DNA from: Flaccisagitta enflata
Lineage: Eukaryota; Chaetognatha; Sagittoidea; Aphragmophora
Reading direction: 5' to 3'
Assembly: GCA_965153355.1 (NCBI GenBank)
Contig: OZ231127.1
Span: 54,560,001 to 54,624,000 of the forward strand
DNA length: 64,000 nucleotides
The notes beneath the pieces are model-generated. The model saw only the letters and a list, made by a program, of their open reading frames with translations, did not search any database and was not told the origin of the DNA. This document shows positions 1-10,692 of the stretch, in pieces. Position 1 is the first letter of the stretch. Each line of letters opens with the position of its first letter. The position numbers and the translations under genes are program-made.

Positions 1-37
1 CCAGCAATTCTTAGGAAAAAAAAACTGAAAAACTGTA

Positions 38-438
38 AAACAAGCCCAAGAGGGCAACAGTCGCGTGCGTCTGGAAATGACAAACAAAAGAGCAAAAACA
101 TGTCATAATGTTAAAAAATGTTAAAAAATGTTAAAAAATGTAAAAAAATGTTAAAAAATGTTAAGAAATGTTAAAAAATGTTAAAAAATGTTAAAAAATG
201 TCAAAAGATGTTAAAAAATACTAAATAATGTTTAAAAAAGTTGAAGGGTAAAAAATGTTAAAGAATGTTAAAAAATGTTAGAAAATGTTAAAAAATGTTA
301 AAAAATGTTAAGAAATGTTAAAAAATGTTAAAAAATGTTAAAGAATGTTAAAAACATTCAAAATTTAGAAATGTGACCGACGGACGGACGGACGGACCGA
401 CAGAGCAAGGTGTAGAGTCGCGTGCACGCGACTAAAAA
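38..438 (+). mobile_element. CH-family element (CH-A1) expanded by a 10-bp array
   Basis: Non-autonomous dispersed element. The 5' end is a decayed AACAAGGCC start followed by CAGTCGCGTGCG. The 3' end has a CGGACGGAC tract, then GAGTCGCGTGCACGCGACT and AAAAA. The 5' AGTCGCGTGC is the exact reverse complement of the 3' arm GCACGCGACT. Its middle has become a TTAAAAAATG array. Family identity is seen directly from shared ends; the mobilising machinery is not encoded here. Helentron-like is the best guess. Confidence 0.7.
111..357. repeat. 10-bp minisatellite (TTAAAAAATG)n
   Basis: About 24 units of TTAAAAAATG with single-base variants (TTAAGAAATG, TTAAAGAATG). A degraded interruption lies near 210-255. 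It lies wholly inside CH-A1. Confidence 0.9.
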
Positions 439-776
439 TTGAACGGCGAATTTTAGAAAAAAAAACCATTAAGAATATACTTACTTGTAAACAGCATATG
501 CTCCCAATCGATGACTCGATTTCAATTTTAACACACCAAAAAAATCGTTTTTAAAGAAAAACTAAATGCCATCTCTGTTGGCACTTCCGGTAAATTACGA
601 AATTCCTGCCATGTCTTAATGGAAATGAATTTGAAGATTGAAAAACAACATTCAGCATTTATCACCAAAACGTTAATTCAATAATGAATGATATTATATT
701 CGTCAAGTACATGACAGTAGTACTCCGCAATCAATCAAGACAACCTACTATAATGAAAACGAGAGAAACAGAAAAA
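439..776. other. No gene seen
   Basis: AT-rich single-copy-looking sequence between two CH copies. No ORF with balanced composition and no repeat was recognised. Confidence 0.5.
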
Positions 777-928
777 AAACAAGGCCGGATACACGGCAAT
801 ACAGTCGCGGACGGTTGGGCAGGAGCAGTGATGCTAAAACCAATCGCAATTCAAAAATATTTCGGACGGACGGACCGACGGACCGACCGACACGGCAAGG
901 TGTAGAGTCGCGTGTCCGCGACTAAAAA
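777..928 (+). mobile_element. CH-A element, complete (type copy)
   Basis: The cleanest short copy, 152 bp. It starts AACAAGGCCGGATACACGGC, then CAGTCGCGGACGG, GGGCAGGAGCAG, a (CGGA/CCGA)n tract, GGTGTAGAGTCGCG, and the arm GTCCGCGACT followed by AAAAA. The 5' AGTCGCGGAC pairs perfectly with the 3' GTCCGCGACT, and the 3' end can also form its own hairpin. Both flanks are A-rich, so no target duplication can be defined. The small frame across it is not a gene. Confidence 0.8.
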
Positions 929-1140
929 GAAAAAAAATATATGTAAGCGTTCTAGTCTTCTACATTTTCCAACTTAGTGAAAATGGCTAGACTTTTGATA
1001 ACCTCATTTTGAGTTTCACCGTTAAGACATTTTTAGTCGCGTGCACGCGACTCTATACCTCGCTTTGTCCGTCCGTCGGTCGGTCGGTCGGTCGGTCGGC
1101 TGGTCGGTCGGTCTGTCCCCATTTTACTTTTTTTATTCGT

Positions 1141-1510
1141 TTTATTCCTATCAAGTCATTTTAAGTCAATTAAGTGATTTGGAGTCAAATTAGATCATTT
1201 TAAGTCATTTTAAGTCACTTTAAGTCAAATTAAGTCATTTGAGTCATTATTGAATTTAAGTCAATTTAAGTCAATCTAGGTCATTTTAAGTCATTTTAAG
1301 TAAATTCAAGTCAATTTAAGTCAGTTTAACTCAGTATAAGTCAATTTAAGGCACTATAAGTCAATTTAAGTCATTTTATGTCAAATTTTAGTCAAATTAA
1401 GTCATTTGAGTCATTCTTGAATTTTAGTCAATTTAAGTCAATCTAGGTCATTTTAAGTCAATTTAAGTCAGTTTAACTCAGTATAAGTCAATTTAAGGCA
1501 TTATAAGTCA
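1141..1510. repeat. Minisatellite of TTTTAAGTCA-type units
   Basis: Tandem 9-11 bp units (TTTTAAGTCA, AATTTAAGTC, ATCTAGGTCA). Two ~110-bp blocks recur, showing higher-order duplication. It sits inside the long CH-B element. The same unit recurs beside the CH-B end at 4.6-4.8 kb. Confidence 0.85.
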
Positions 1511-1519
1511 ATGTTTATT

Positions 1520-2705
1520 AGCATGATTATAGGTAATTATAGGTCATAATGCAATTTTGGGTAATCATAGGTAATTATAGGTCATTATAGGTCAATTACA
1601 GGTAATCATAGGTCATTATAGGTAATCATAGGTCATTATAGGTTATTATGCAATTATAGGTCATTATAGGTGATTATAGGTAATTATAGGTAATTATAGT
1701 TTGTTATGCAATTATAGGTCATTATAGGTAATTATATGTCATTATAGGTAATGATAGGTTATTATGCAATTATAGGTCATTATTGGTCAGTATGTAATCA
1801 TAGGTACTTATAGGTAATTATAGGAAATTATGGACCATTATAGGTAATTATAAGTCATAATGTAATTATAGGTAATTATAGGTCATAATAGGTAATTATA
1901 GGTCATAATAGGTAATAGGTCTAGGTCATTATTCAATCATAGGTCATTATTGGCAATTATAGGTCATTATGTAATTATGGATAATTATAGAAAATTATAG
2001 GTAATTATAGGTAATTAAAGGTCATTTTGTAATTACAGGCAATTATAGGTCATTATAGGTCATTATAGGTAATTAAAGGTCTTTATGCAATTATGGGTAA
2101 TTATAGATAATCAAAGGTCATTTAAGGCAATTATAGGTCATTACATAATTATAAGTAATAATAGGTAATTATAGGTCATTATAGGTAATTATATGTCAAT
2201 AGACAATTTTAGGTAATTAAAGGTCATTATTCAATTATAGGTAATTATAGCTAATCATAGGTAATTATAGGTAATTATAGGTCATTATGCAATTATAGGT
2301 AATTATAGGTAATCATAGGTCATTATAGGTAAATATAGGTCATTGTGTTATAATAGGTAATTATGGGTAATAATGGGTAATCATAGGTCAATATAGGTAA
2401 TTATTGGTCCATATGTAATTATAGGTAATCATAGGTCTTTATAGGTACTTATAGGTCATCATTTAATTATGGGTAATTATAGGTAATTATAGGTAATCAT
2501 AGGTCATTATAGGTAATTATAGGTCATTATGTTATCATAGGTAATTATGGGTAATTATGGATAATCATATGTCATTATAGGTAATCATTGGTCCATATGT
2601 AATTATAGGTAATCATAGGTCTTCATAGGTACTTATTGGTCATTATCTAATTATGGGTAATTATAGGTAATTAAAGGTCATTATAGGCAATAATAGGTCA
2701 ATAGG
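1520..2705. repeat. Minisatellite of AGGTAATTAT/AGGTCATTAT units
   Basis: About 1.2 kb of 10-bp units, often alternating as a 20-bp AGGTAATTATAGGTCATTAT pair. Occasional GCAATTAT variants and local higher-order duplications occur (compare 2440-2530 with 2600-2680). The AGGTCA hexamer recurs dozens of times. Confidence 0.9.
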
Positions 2706-2813
2706 TAATTGTTGTCATTATCATCATTACAGGAAATAACATTCTTCTATAATTAGGCGATTATATGATTAAGTAAGTCTCGCACGCGACTTATAGGTGT
2801 TGGCCTTGTTTGA

Positions 2814-3540
2814 TAAAACAATGATAATTGAATTGTCTGCTGTGCTAAAAATAGAAGTTGTTCTCCTCTTGGAATCCGTCACAGCTGAAGTAAACGGAAA
2901 TTCCATGACGACTTTGAATCGATAGAATTCTAAATCAAATCGAAATTCAAAAGCAATGAGCAAACTATTCGCGCTTACACAATTTGCCATTTTTAATACA
3001 TTTCTTGCAGAAGCGAGTGCCGGCTGCATTGTTTAGCCATCAAAAGCCAGTTGGATTCAAATCCGGCTTAGTGCCATTTTAAGAGCTCCAATTATAGCAA
3101 ATATATATGAACGATAGTGTTAATGATGTCAAGTAGCCAATGTGACTTCTTTCCCGTGGTAATCGTGCGTTCGTCTTTCAACGACATGATACTTTTCTTT
3201 TTTTACTCTATAAGTATGAAAATGAAAAATTGAAAAAGCGCAAAAACGAAAAAAAAGAGAGAATCAAAGAAAAGAATGAAAAAAAGTATAACAAGAAAGA
3301 AAAAGTACAGTAACGAAACAAAAAGTGAAAGAAATAAAAAGAAAAAAAAATCACGGAAATAAAGAATGAACGATAAAAAAGATGAATATCTGAAACTGTA
3401 AAAAGAGTAAACGCAAGGAAACATGTTGAAAATGATTTTGTTACTAACTGGTTGGCCTAACGCAACATGGAAAAAAAACCTCATGAATGATGGCAATTGT
3501 CACTAGGAGATATGGCAAAACGTTGCAAAGCTCCAACCGC
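2814..3540. other. No gene seen; A-rich tract
   Basis: Mostly single-copy-looking. A stretch at 3190-3360 is rich in GAAAAA and gives only a spurious FFFL-rich frame on the minus strand. Confidence 0.4.
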
Positions 3541-3688
3541 ATGTCAGGGCATGAGTGTCACGCTGTTTTTTTTTTTTTTTTTTTTTGATAATTCGCCTTC
3601 GACTTACAGCTATCAGGATCAAAAAGAAATCGGGAGATGGTGATAATCATTTCGCACACACTGAAGCATTGCTATCCAAAACGATAAG

Positions 3689-3806
3689 AACAAGTCCGTA
3701 TACACTCCTCCCAGTCGGACAGGTGGGCAGGAGCGGAAAACAGAAATGTTATGTGACCGACCGACCGACACGGCAAGTTCTAGAGTCGCGTGTCCGCGAC
3801 TAAAAA
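3689..3806 (+). mobile_element. CH-A element, diverged 5' half
   Basis: Starts AACAAGTCCGTATACAC, then CAGTCGGACAGGTGGGCAGGA, a CCGACCGACC tract, and GAGTCGCGTGTCCGCGACT with AAAAA. A T homopolymer of about 20 lies just upstream (about 3566). Confidence 0.65.
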
Positions 3807-3846
3807 GCCCAAGTCGTGAACAAAAACATTCCATTTTCTAAGGATT

Positions 3847-4427
3847 ACAATAAAGGCGGCTAATCGCCGTAGGAAAAAAGTCGTAAATGCTGAGAGAAAA
3901 AACAAGAGTTGCGGACAGGTGGACAGGGGCATCTAACCCCCATCCACACCCCAACCTCAACCTCCACACACAAGCATCTAGACCCCTTGTTTTTCCACTT
4001 TTCCACTTGGATGGACAAATGGACCAACAGACCGATGGATTGACTGACGGACAAAGCCTCTCATATAGTCTGTAGTCAAAATGAAAGGTAGACTGTGCTG
4101 CCAGGATGCACAATTATCACCTGGAACATTTCAAAGTTCAATTAGACTTCGACTAAGTTGTTTCCTCGTTTTTGAAAAAAATGCGAAAAATGTGGAAAAA
4201 TAAAAAAAGATTCAAAAAATCATAGCTCCAAAACTATCAATGACACAGAATTCTGCTTGGCGTCATCTGAAAGAGGAGAATTAGCTCTTTCTTAGCTATC
4301 AATTTCATGCGTAGTGTCATTCGGCCCGAAAAGCACATCAACTTCCTCAAACTCCCCATGAGAAAAAAGGAAAATCGATTTCCGCCGTAGGTCTCAAAAA
4401 GCCGAAGGTATTCTTCGACTTTTTTCC
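3847..4427 (-). mobile_element. F element carrying a nested CH-C (unoccupied-site paralogue)
   Basis: The plus strand starts TACAATAAAGGCGGCTAATCG and ends TTCTTCGACTTTTTTCC, the two F ends in reverse orientation. It holds a CH-C insert at 3899-4078. The flanking F body (GGCGTCA, ATCATAGCTCC) and the CH-C align, reversed, with 33590-33864 and 41219-41570. This shows the state of that second locus before the foldback element entered it. The small frame at 4237-4482 is not a gene. Confidence 0.7.
3899..4078 (+). mobile_element. CH-C element nested in F
   Basis: Contains AGAGTTGCGGACAGGTGGAC, CCCCATCCACACCCC, TAGACCCCTTGTTTTTCCAC and a GGACAAATGGACC tract, ending in a decayed AGTCTGTAGTC. The segment CTTGTTTTTCCA is the site that is split by the foldback element at 33.86/41.22 kb. 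Confidence 0.65.
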
Positions 4428-4615
4428 AAATTATTTGATTTCCTTTAATTTCGCGCAGTGAAACGTTCTTCATCAGAGCCACCAGAGGCAGTAATTTGAT
4501 TGCAACGGAAATGTATTTATGATTAGTTGATTACAAGCTGATTCAACATATGCGTTTGATCTTTAACTGCTTAGTTGATCTGATATTTTCATCATAGTTG
4601 CTTTGCTTGTGATTG

Positions 4616-4834
4616 AGTCACTTTTAGTCTAGTTAGGTCATTTTCAGTTATTTTTAGTCATTTTTTGTCATTTTAAGTCAAATCACGTCACTCAATTTAG
4701 TTTGTTCATTACAGTCATTTACGCCATTTTGCATCAATCTATGTCTGTTTACTTCATCTTGAGTCATTTGAAATAAATTCAAGTCATCTGAAGTTATCTA
4801 TGTCCCGCACGCGACTTATAGGTGTTGGCCTTGA
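4616..4834 (-). mobile_element. CH-B fragment with TTTTAAGTCA units
   Basis: Right end is GTCCCGCACGCGACTTATAG followed by GTGTTGGCCTTG, matching the 2776-2813 end. It is preceded by the same TTTTAGTCA-type units as the 1.0-2.8 kb element. The opposite hairpin end is not recognisable. Confidence 0.55.
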
Positions 4835-5029
4835 TTTCAAACGTTCCCTCGCTCGTTCGCTCACTATCTTCATCCTCATTCATTTTCCTCTCATATGTGT
4901 TCTTCGTTTATACTATCTCTTTAGAATTCCTTTCCTCCTCCTACTCCCCAGTTTGCTGCTCTCTGTTTAGTTTTCCCTTCCGCTTCGATGCAATCTAATC
5001 CTTTCTCATCTTTTCTCCCTCCTCCTTTT

Positions 5030-5562
5030 TCGGCAGCGGCCCAGAAAGGGCCGATGACCTAAGCTTTTACACATGGGGAATTTTCTCTTCCTCCTTCTTC
5101 CTCTTCTCCTCTCCTCCCTCTCCCCTTCAAAACCTTAGTTTCAGCCTCAAAACTTACATAATTGCTTGCCCAAGTCCCTGACTTAAAGCTCCAATCCAAG
5201 CTTAGAGGCTCAAACCTGAGCCTGGAGGCTCAAATTTAAGACTTAAGGCTTACTTACATCCTAGCGTCAAGACACTCCAGCCTTGAGGCTCATTTTCCAG
5301 CCCATAAGCTCATATTCCCACTGCATGGCTCATATTGCAGCTTCGAAGCTCAAATCCCTGCCTAGTGGCTTTAATTCCCATATCAAATCTTAAACCTCCA
5401 CCTTGAGGCTCAGATTCCGCCACGAGAATACAATCACATTCTTGAGGCTCATTTAACAGCCCTGCATATCTTATCAGTTCTGTTGAGGCTGCTACCCCTC
5501 GCTTTTCATGCAACTACTTAGGAGCAACGGGTCCCCCGACCATCTAACACTTTTGCGACTAT
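5030..5562. mobile_element. H-family element (H1) with GAGGCTC array
   Basis: Left side has the GC hairpin GGCAGCGGCCCAGAAAGGGC and GATGACCT. The middle (about 5130-5490) is a 15-20 bp array built on TTGAGGCTCA. The right side has CGGGTCCCCCGACCATCT followed by ACACTTTTGCGACTATT, matching the right end of H2. The left terminus was not found. Confidence 0.55.
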
Positions 5563-6120
5563 TATCTTTCTCCTCTTTTGTCTTCCGCTTTTTCTCCTTG
5601 TTTTTCCTTCTTTTTTTTTCTGTTAAGTTTTCTTTTGCTCCTTCTTCTTTTACACCTTTTTTTTCTTCTTACTATATTTTCCTCCTTTTCCTTCGTTTAC
5701 TCTCCATTTTCTCTCTTCTTCAATTTCATCTTTTCTTCTTTCTTTTGTTAAATACTCTCCTTGCTCAATTGCATATCGACATGCGTTTAATCACGTCGTT
5801 AAAGTTATTAAAAGTTGTGATTTTGATTTTTGAGTCCCATAAAATGAATCGGAAAATGTGACACAACATTACAGTATCTAACGTGAAAGCATTTAAAACA
5901 GTTGTATGGAAATTATGATGGGTCACACTCAACTGATAACGTGATATCCTCTATTTCAATAGCTTTTACCTCCGTTTTGATAAACAGATAAATTCAATAC
6001 CATGTGAATACCTTTTTCTTCTTTCTCCGAAGCTCCTTCGTCCGCGTGTTGGTCTGCTTTTATATTGAATGGTTGGTTGCAATGCTGGTTGGTCAAGAAT
6101 TTTTCATCGAGTCACCTGAA
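5563..6120. other. Pyrimidine-rich tract, no gene
   Basis: 5560-5760 is T/C-rich and gives only a low-complexity FFSFL-type frame. The rest is unremarkable AT-rich sequence. Confidence 0.4.
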
Positions 6121-6123
6121 AAA

Positions 6124-6303
6124 AAGTAACGCAGGGTCGCAAAATTGTCGTAGACGGGTGGGCAGGACATTATCCCCTCTCACTCCCACGCAAAAAAACA
6201 ACCATAGGATCTTAAGTGCGCGTTTTTTTTTTTGTAATTTTTCTACTCAAACATTCGAGACCGATGGACCGCCGGACGGATAAAGCCTCTAATAGAGTCT
6301 AAA
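6124..6303 (+). mobile_element. CH-C element, degraded
   Basis: AAGTAACGCAGGGTCGCAAA and TTGTCGTAGACGGGTGGGCA correspond to the CH-C 5' end (ACGCGGGGTTACAATATCGT in better copies). It closes with GACGGATAAAGCCTCTAATA and GAGTC. Confidence 0.55.
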
Positions 6304-6336
6304 GACCAGCTGATTGGAGACCAAGGGGACCACAAT

Positions 6337-6610
6337 AGCTCTAAATCACTACCTATCAAGTAAAATCACCTATCTCAACTCCAGCATCCCCAAACCACCC
6401 CTTTCCACCCACACAAAAGCTCTAAATCACCACCTATCAAGTAAAATTACCTATCTCAACTCCAGCACCCCAAAACCACCACTTTCCACCCACACAATAG
6501 CTCTAAATCACCACCTATCAAGTAAAATTACCTATGTCAACTCCAGCACCCCCAAACCACCCCTTTCCACCCACACAATAGCTCTAAATCACCACCTATC
6601 AAGTAAACTG
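6337..6610 (+). repeat. 81-bp tandem repeat with open frame, about 3.4 copies
   Basis: AGCTCTAAATCACCACCTAT recurs at about 6337, 6418, 6499 and 6580, an exact 81-bp period. Because 81 is a multiple of 3 the plus frame stays open (6314-6616, repeating ALNHHLSSKITYLNSS). No domain is recognisable and no supporting gene structure is seen, so it is listed as a repeat. Confidence 0.85.
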
Positions 6611-6779
6611 GACTGAGAGAGGGACTAAGAACCAATGGATGGAAAGAGGATAAGACTTTGTCCTCTTTAAGCCGCTGCCCAATATATTGATCATGTATGG
6701 AGTATTCCATATGCTTTAGTGTTTTCGCCCCCTAAGGGCAAATGATCTCTGAACGATAGGAATGAAAGAAAGTAGATAT

Positions 6780-6828
<49 letters not shown>

Positions 6829-6829
6829 G
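6780..6829. repeat. (CT)n microsatellite
   Basis: About 20 CT units with one TTT interruption. Confidence 0.95.
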
Positions 6830-7494
6830 GTGCTCTCGGCGGGTAATTATGGATGCGCGAATATTCTTCTGCTTATTCTTATGTTCGCCACTTCTCACCA
6901 AACTCGTGGTTGCCATGGTAACTCCTGTCTTCATATCTTGCGTAACTCATACTACTCTCTCCCGCCTGAGTTGTTTTCTGTCCGTCAGTCCACACTTCGT
7001 TGAGCTTTAGACCTCCCTCACTCGTCCCCACTAGTGAAGGGTAAAGTGTGATTTTCTCTTCACAAAAGCAGTTGTCTGCAATTGTTAGGCTGAATTCGAA
7101 TTAGATGCTTGGACTCATTGCAATGAGATTGTGATTTAACCATCCATTAGTGATTGGCCGTTTTCACCCGATAAGCAGACGTACTGCTTTCAGCTGACAA
7201 GCAGACGTACAGTTATTCGCGGACTGACAAGTAACGCTTTAAACAAAATGACACCAACGCAACAAAGGTCCAATGAGACTATTCATGACTGATGCTTTAA
7301 GTCTAGTTAAGTTGCCTCTCCTCGTTCTTCTATTTCCAAATCCTGAGCTTAAGAGAGTAAGACTAAGAGGTAATTTTCACGACGGTCTGAAAGCAAAGTG
7401 ATAACAAGCTGGAATTTATTTCCGAAGACTTTTACGACGGAAGACAACAATAGACTCGCAATTTCCTTATTGAAGGATGTCTCTTCTTTAACGC

Positions 7495-7498
<4 letters not shown>
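6830..7498. other. No gene seen
   Basis: Single-copy-looking. 7150-7215 holds two short copies of AAGCAGACGTAC about 30 bp apart. Confidence 0.4.
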
Positions 7499-8627
<1,129 letters not shown>

Positions 8628-8882
8628 TTTTAGTCGCGGTCTACGCGACTCTATAAGCTACTTTTCGGTCCGTCGGTCCGTCCATCGGTCTGTCCGTCGG
8701 TCCGTAACAAAGTTCTTTTAAGGCTTTTTATCGCATATTTCATGGCTTTGACTACTGGAGAAGTTAATTAAAGTCGTAGACAGCTATTTCAAAGGTCTTT
8801 TTGAAGAAAAAAAATGATGTCTGTCTGTCTGCCTGACTTTTTTTGAAAGTGCCGGCGCACGCGACTTAGGTCCAATGACCTT
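8628..8882 (-). mobile_element. CH element, A-type hairpin and B-like end
   Basis: Starts TTTTAGTCGCGGTCTACGCG and ACTCTATAAG, has a (CGGTC/CGTC)n tract, and ends GGCGCACGCGACTTAGGTCC followed by AATGACC, a decayed subtype-B end. Confidence 0.6.
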
Positions 8883-9018
8883 CTCTCTCTCTAGCCACTA
8901 AATGGAATAGCAGCCACACTCCACTAGAACAGATCCGAAAGTTACAGGAATCCAATTGCAATGGATGCAAAATCTCAATTCCTTCTCATCAACTATTTCT
9001 ACTTTGTATAGATTGGTA

Positions 9019-9190
9019 CAGTTGAACCCCGCTCCAACGGACCCGCCACTAACGGAATCCTACCTATTATAGATGCAAATTTACAGTCCTTTCTACTAGT
9101 TTTTCTTTATTTCCTGAATTGGCTATAAAAGAATTCCGCCTATAACAAATAAATTTTGTTAGTCCATAGAAATCCGAGCGGGATTTACCT
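9019..9190. mobile_element. Pogo/Tc1-like MITE (I1)
   Basis: TA then CAGTTGAACCCCGCTCCAAC at left. CCGAGCGGGATTTACCTG then TA at right is its diverged inverted copy, with subterminal GCCTATAACA motifs. TIRs of the CAGTTGAACC type with a TA target site are typical of pogo-group Tc1/mariner elements (family knowledge). A second, weaker end copy (GAATCTGTTCAACTGTA) lies at 9229-9248. Confidence 0.65.
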
Positions 9191-9345
9191 GTATTTGATT
9201 CAACTGTATCAGATGAAATTTGTTGGTCCCTTAGAATCTGTTCAACTGTATGACATTGTTGAAATATTGTATCCGTTCTTCAGCACTTATTGATCGGCTA
9301 ATGGGATCGTGATTGTTCTTGTTAGACCTTTTTCAAACGATCAAG

Positions 9346-9674
9346 TACCATATTTTTTCTAATTGGCGCTTTTGAAATGGGATAAAAATATTGTCATTTT
9401 ACCCTCCAATTAGCGCCCCCTTTTGATTTATGAGCATTCTCTTTTATTACATTTTTTACAATGAATGTTATTCAAAATATCAGAAATGTGACATTAAATT
9501 GTCAGAGTAACATTTTTTGCTTGTTTTCTAATCAAGCATTGATAAAAAACACTGAAATAAGCAAAATCATTCCTCTTTCAACAATTATTTTCTTCTTCCT
9601 CAAATAATTATTTTTTGAAGCTAAAAGAGGGGGGCGTTAATTGGAGGGGGGCGATAAATGGAAAAAATACGGTA
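9346..9674. mobile_element. J-family MITE (J1)
   Basis: Left TACCATATTTTTTCTAATTG with GCGCTT; right GGGGGCGATAAATGGAAAAA with ATACGGTA. These are imperfect TIRs of TACCGTATTTTTCC type over an AT-rich 330-bp body. Related ends occur at 30.35, 36.52 and 48.2-48.4 kb. Confidence 0.6.
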
Positions 9675-10098
9675 TTCTGAATTGTTTAGATCTTTTATTG
9701 TGACCGTTAGAAACTGTTTTCAAAAAGTGTTTATTTTTCTCAAAATGGTACTGACACATTCACGATTTTTTCATCGTTTTTTGACCATGATATTCTTCGC
9801 CCATCTCATACATCTACTTTCTCTCTCTGCTCTTCCCCGTCCCAATCACTTACGCTTACCCTTTCCTCATCTTCCCTTCCTTGTCAATGGCGAGATTTTT
9901 GTCATTTTTGCTGGTTTATTAGAGTTTTTAACGTTGAGCTCCTCCTCCAAACCATCAATTACACATCGATCAAAAGAAGTCGAAACGAATTTCAACTTTT
10001 TTGACAGATTACACATGACCTCAGTCTCTTGGTGAAGATGCAGGAGGGGATTTTATGTCTCTCTGTCTTTCTCCTTAACTTTTTGTATAATTGCAATT

Positions 10099-10099
<1 letters not shown>
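9675..10099. other. No gene seen
   Basis: A 125-codon frame begins inside J1 and runs across here. It has no recognisable domain and a biased F/L/S composition. Confidence 0.4.

Positions 10100-10183
<84 letters not shown>
10100..10183. repeat. (AG)n microsatellite
   Basis: Uninterrupted AG tract of about 84 bp. Confidence 0.97.
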
Positions 10184-10186
<3 letters not shown>

Positions 10187-10594
10187 TGAAAATTACACAT
10201 AGACAGACTAAAAGGAACAAGCCAATGATTTTCATTATTAGTCATATCGCCTTCACTCGAATTCTGTTGACTAAAATGGCTGAATTGAGAGACGCCTCAT
10301 GCCTGATCATGCATGATCATGGTATAGAGGAGAGCAAATACATGGGTCATTGCTCCCACGGTAGACAACGTGTTTAGACAGAAGTCACTAAGAAAAGGAA
10401 AAGAAGCCCAGAAACTGATACTTGGAGGTGAATTTCTGAAAGGGGCTTTGCAGAGAGAAATTCTGCGTAGAATTCGATTTAGAGAATTAAGTTTGATTCT
10501 ATTTATTGTCCCATTCTTTCCCATCTTATTCTCTTGTGCATCACTGAAAAAAAGTCGGAGGAGAAAGATGAGAGAAAAAGTCAAAGAAGAAAAC

Positions 10595-10598
<4 letters not shown>

Positions 10599-10688
<90 letters not shown>
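10599..10688. repeat. (GA)n microsatellite
   Basis: Uninterrupted GA tract of about 90 bp. The 176-codon minus frame over it is a repeat artefact. Confidence 0.97.

Positions 10689-10692
<4 letters not shown>

Larger units (their letters stand above)
1028..2813 (-). mobile_element. Long CH-B element with internal minisatellites (1.79 kb)
   Basis: On the plus strand it begins TTTTTAGTCGCGTGCACGCGACTC with a (GGTC)n tract, and ends CGCACGCGACTTATAGGTG followed by TTGGCCTTGTTT. These are the two ends of a CH element in reverse orientation, the right one being subtype B (AAGGCCAACACCTATAAG). About 1.55 kb of 10-bp tandem repeats fill the interior. It is far longer than the 130-230 bp typical of the family, and no coding capacity is seen. 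Confidence 0.65.

Noticed and set aside
3030-3075. tRNA-like B box (GGATTCAAATCCGG)
   Set aside because: No matching A box, anticodon stem or cloverleaf around it.
9658-10035. 125-codon plus frame
   Set aside because: It begins inside the J1 element, has biased F/L/S composition and no recognisable domain.
10303-10318. Perfect palindrome TGATCATGCATGATCA
   Set aside because: A 16-bp palindrome of this composition can occur by chance; no repeat or partner site was seen.
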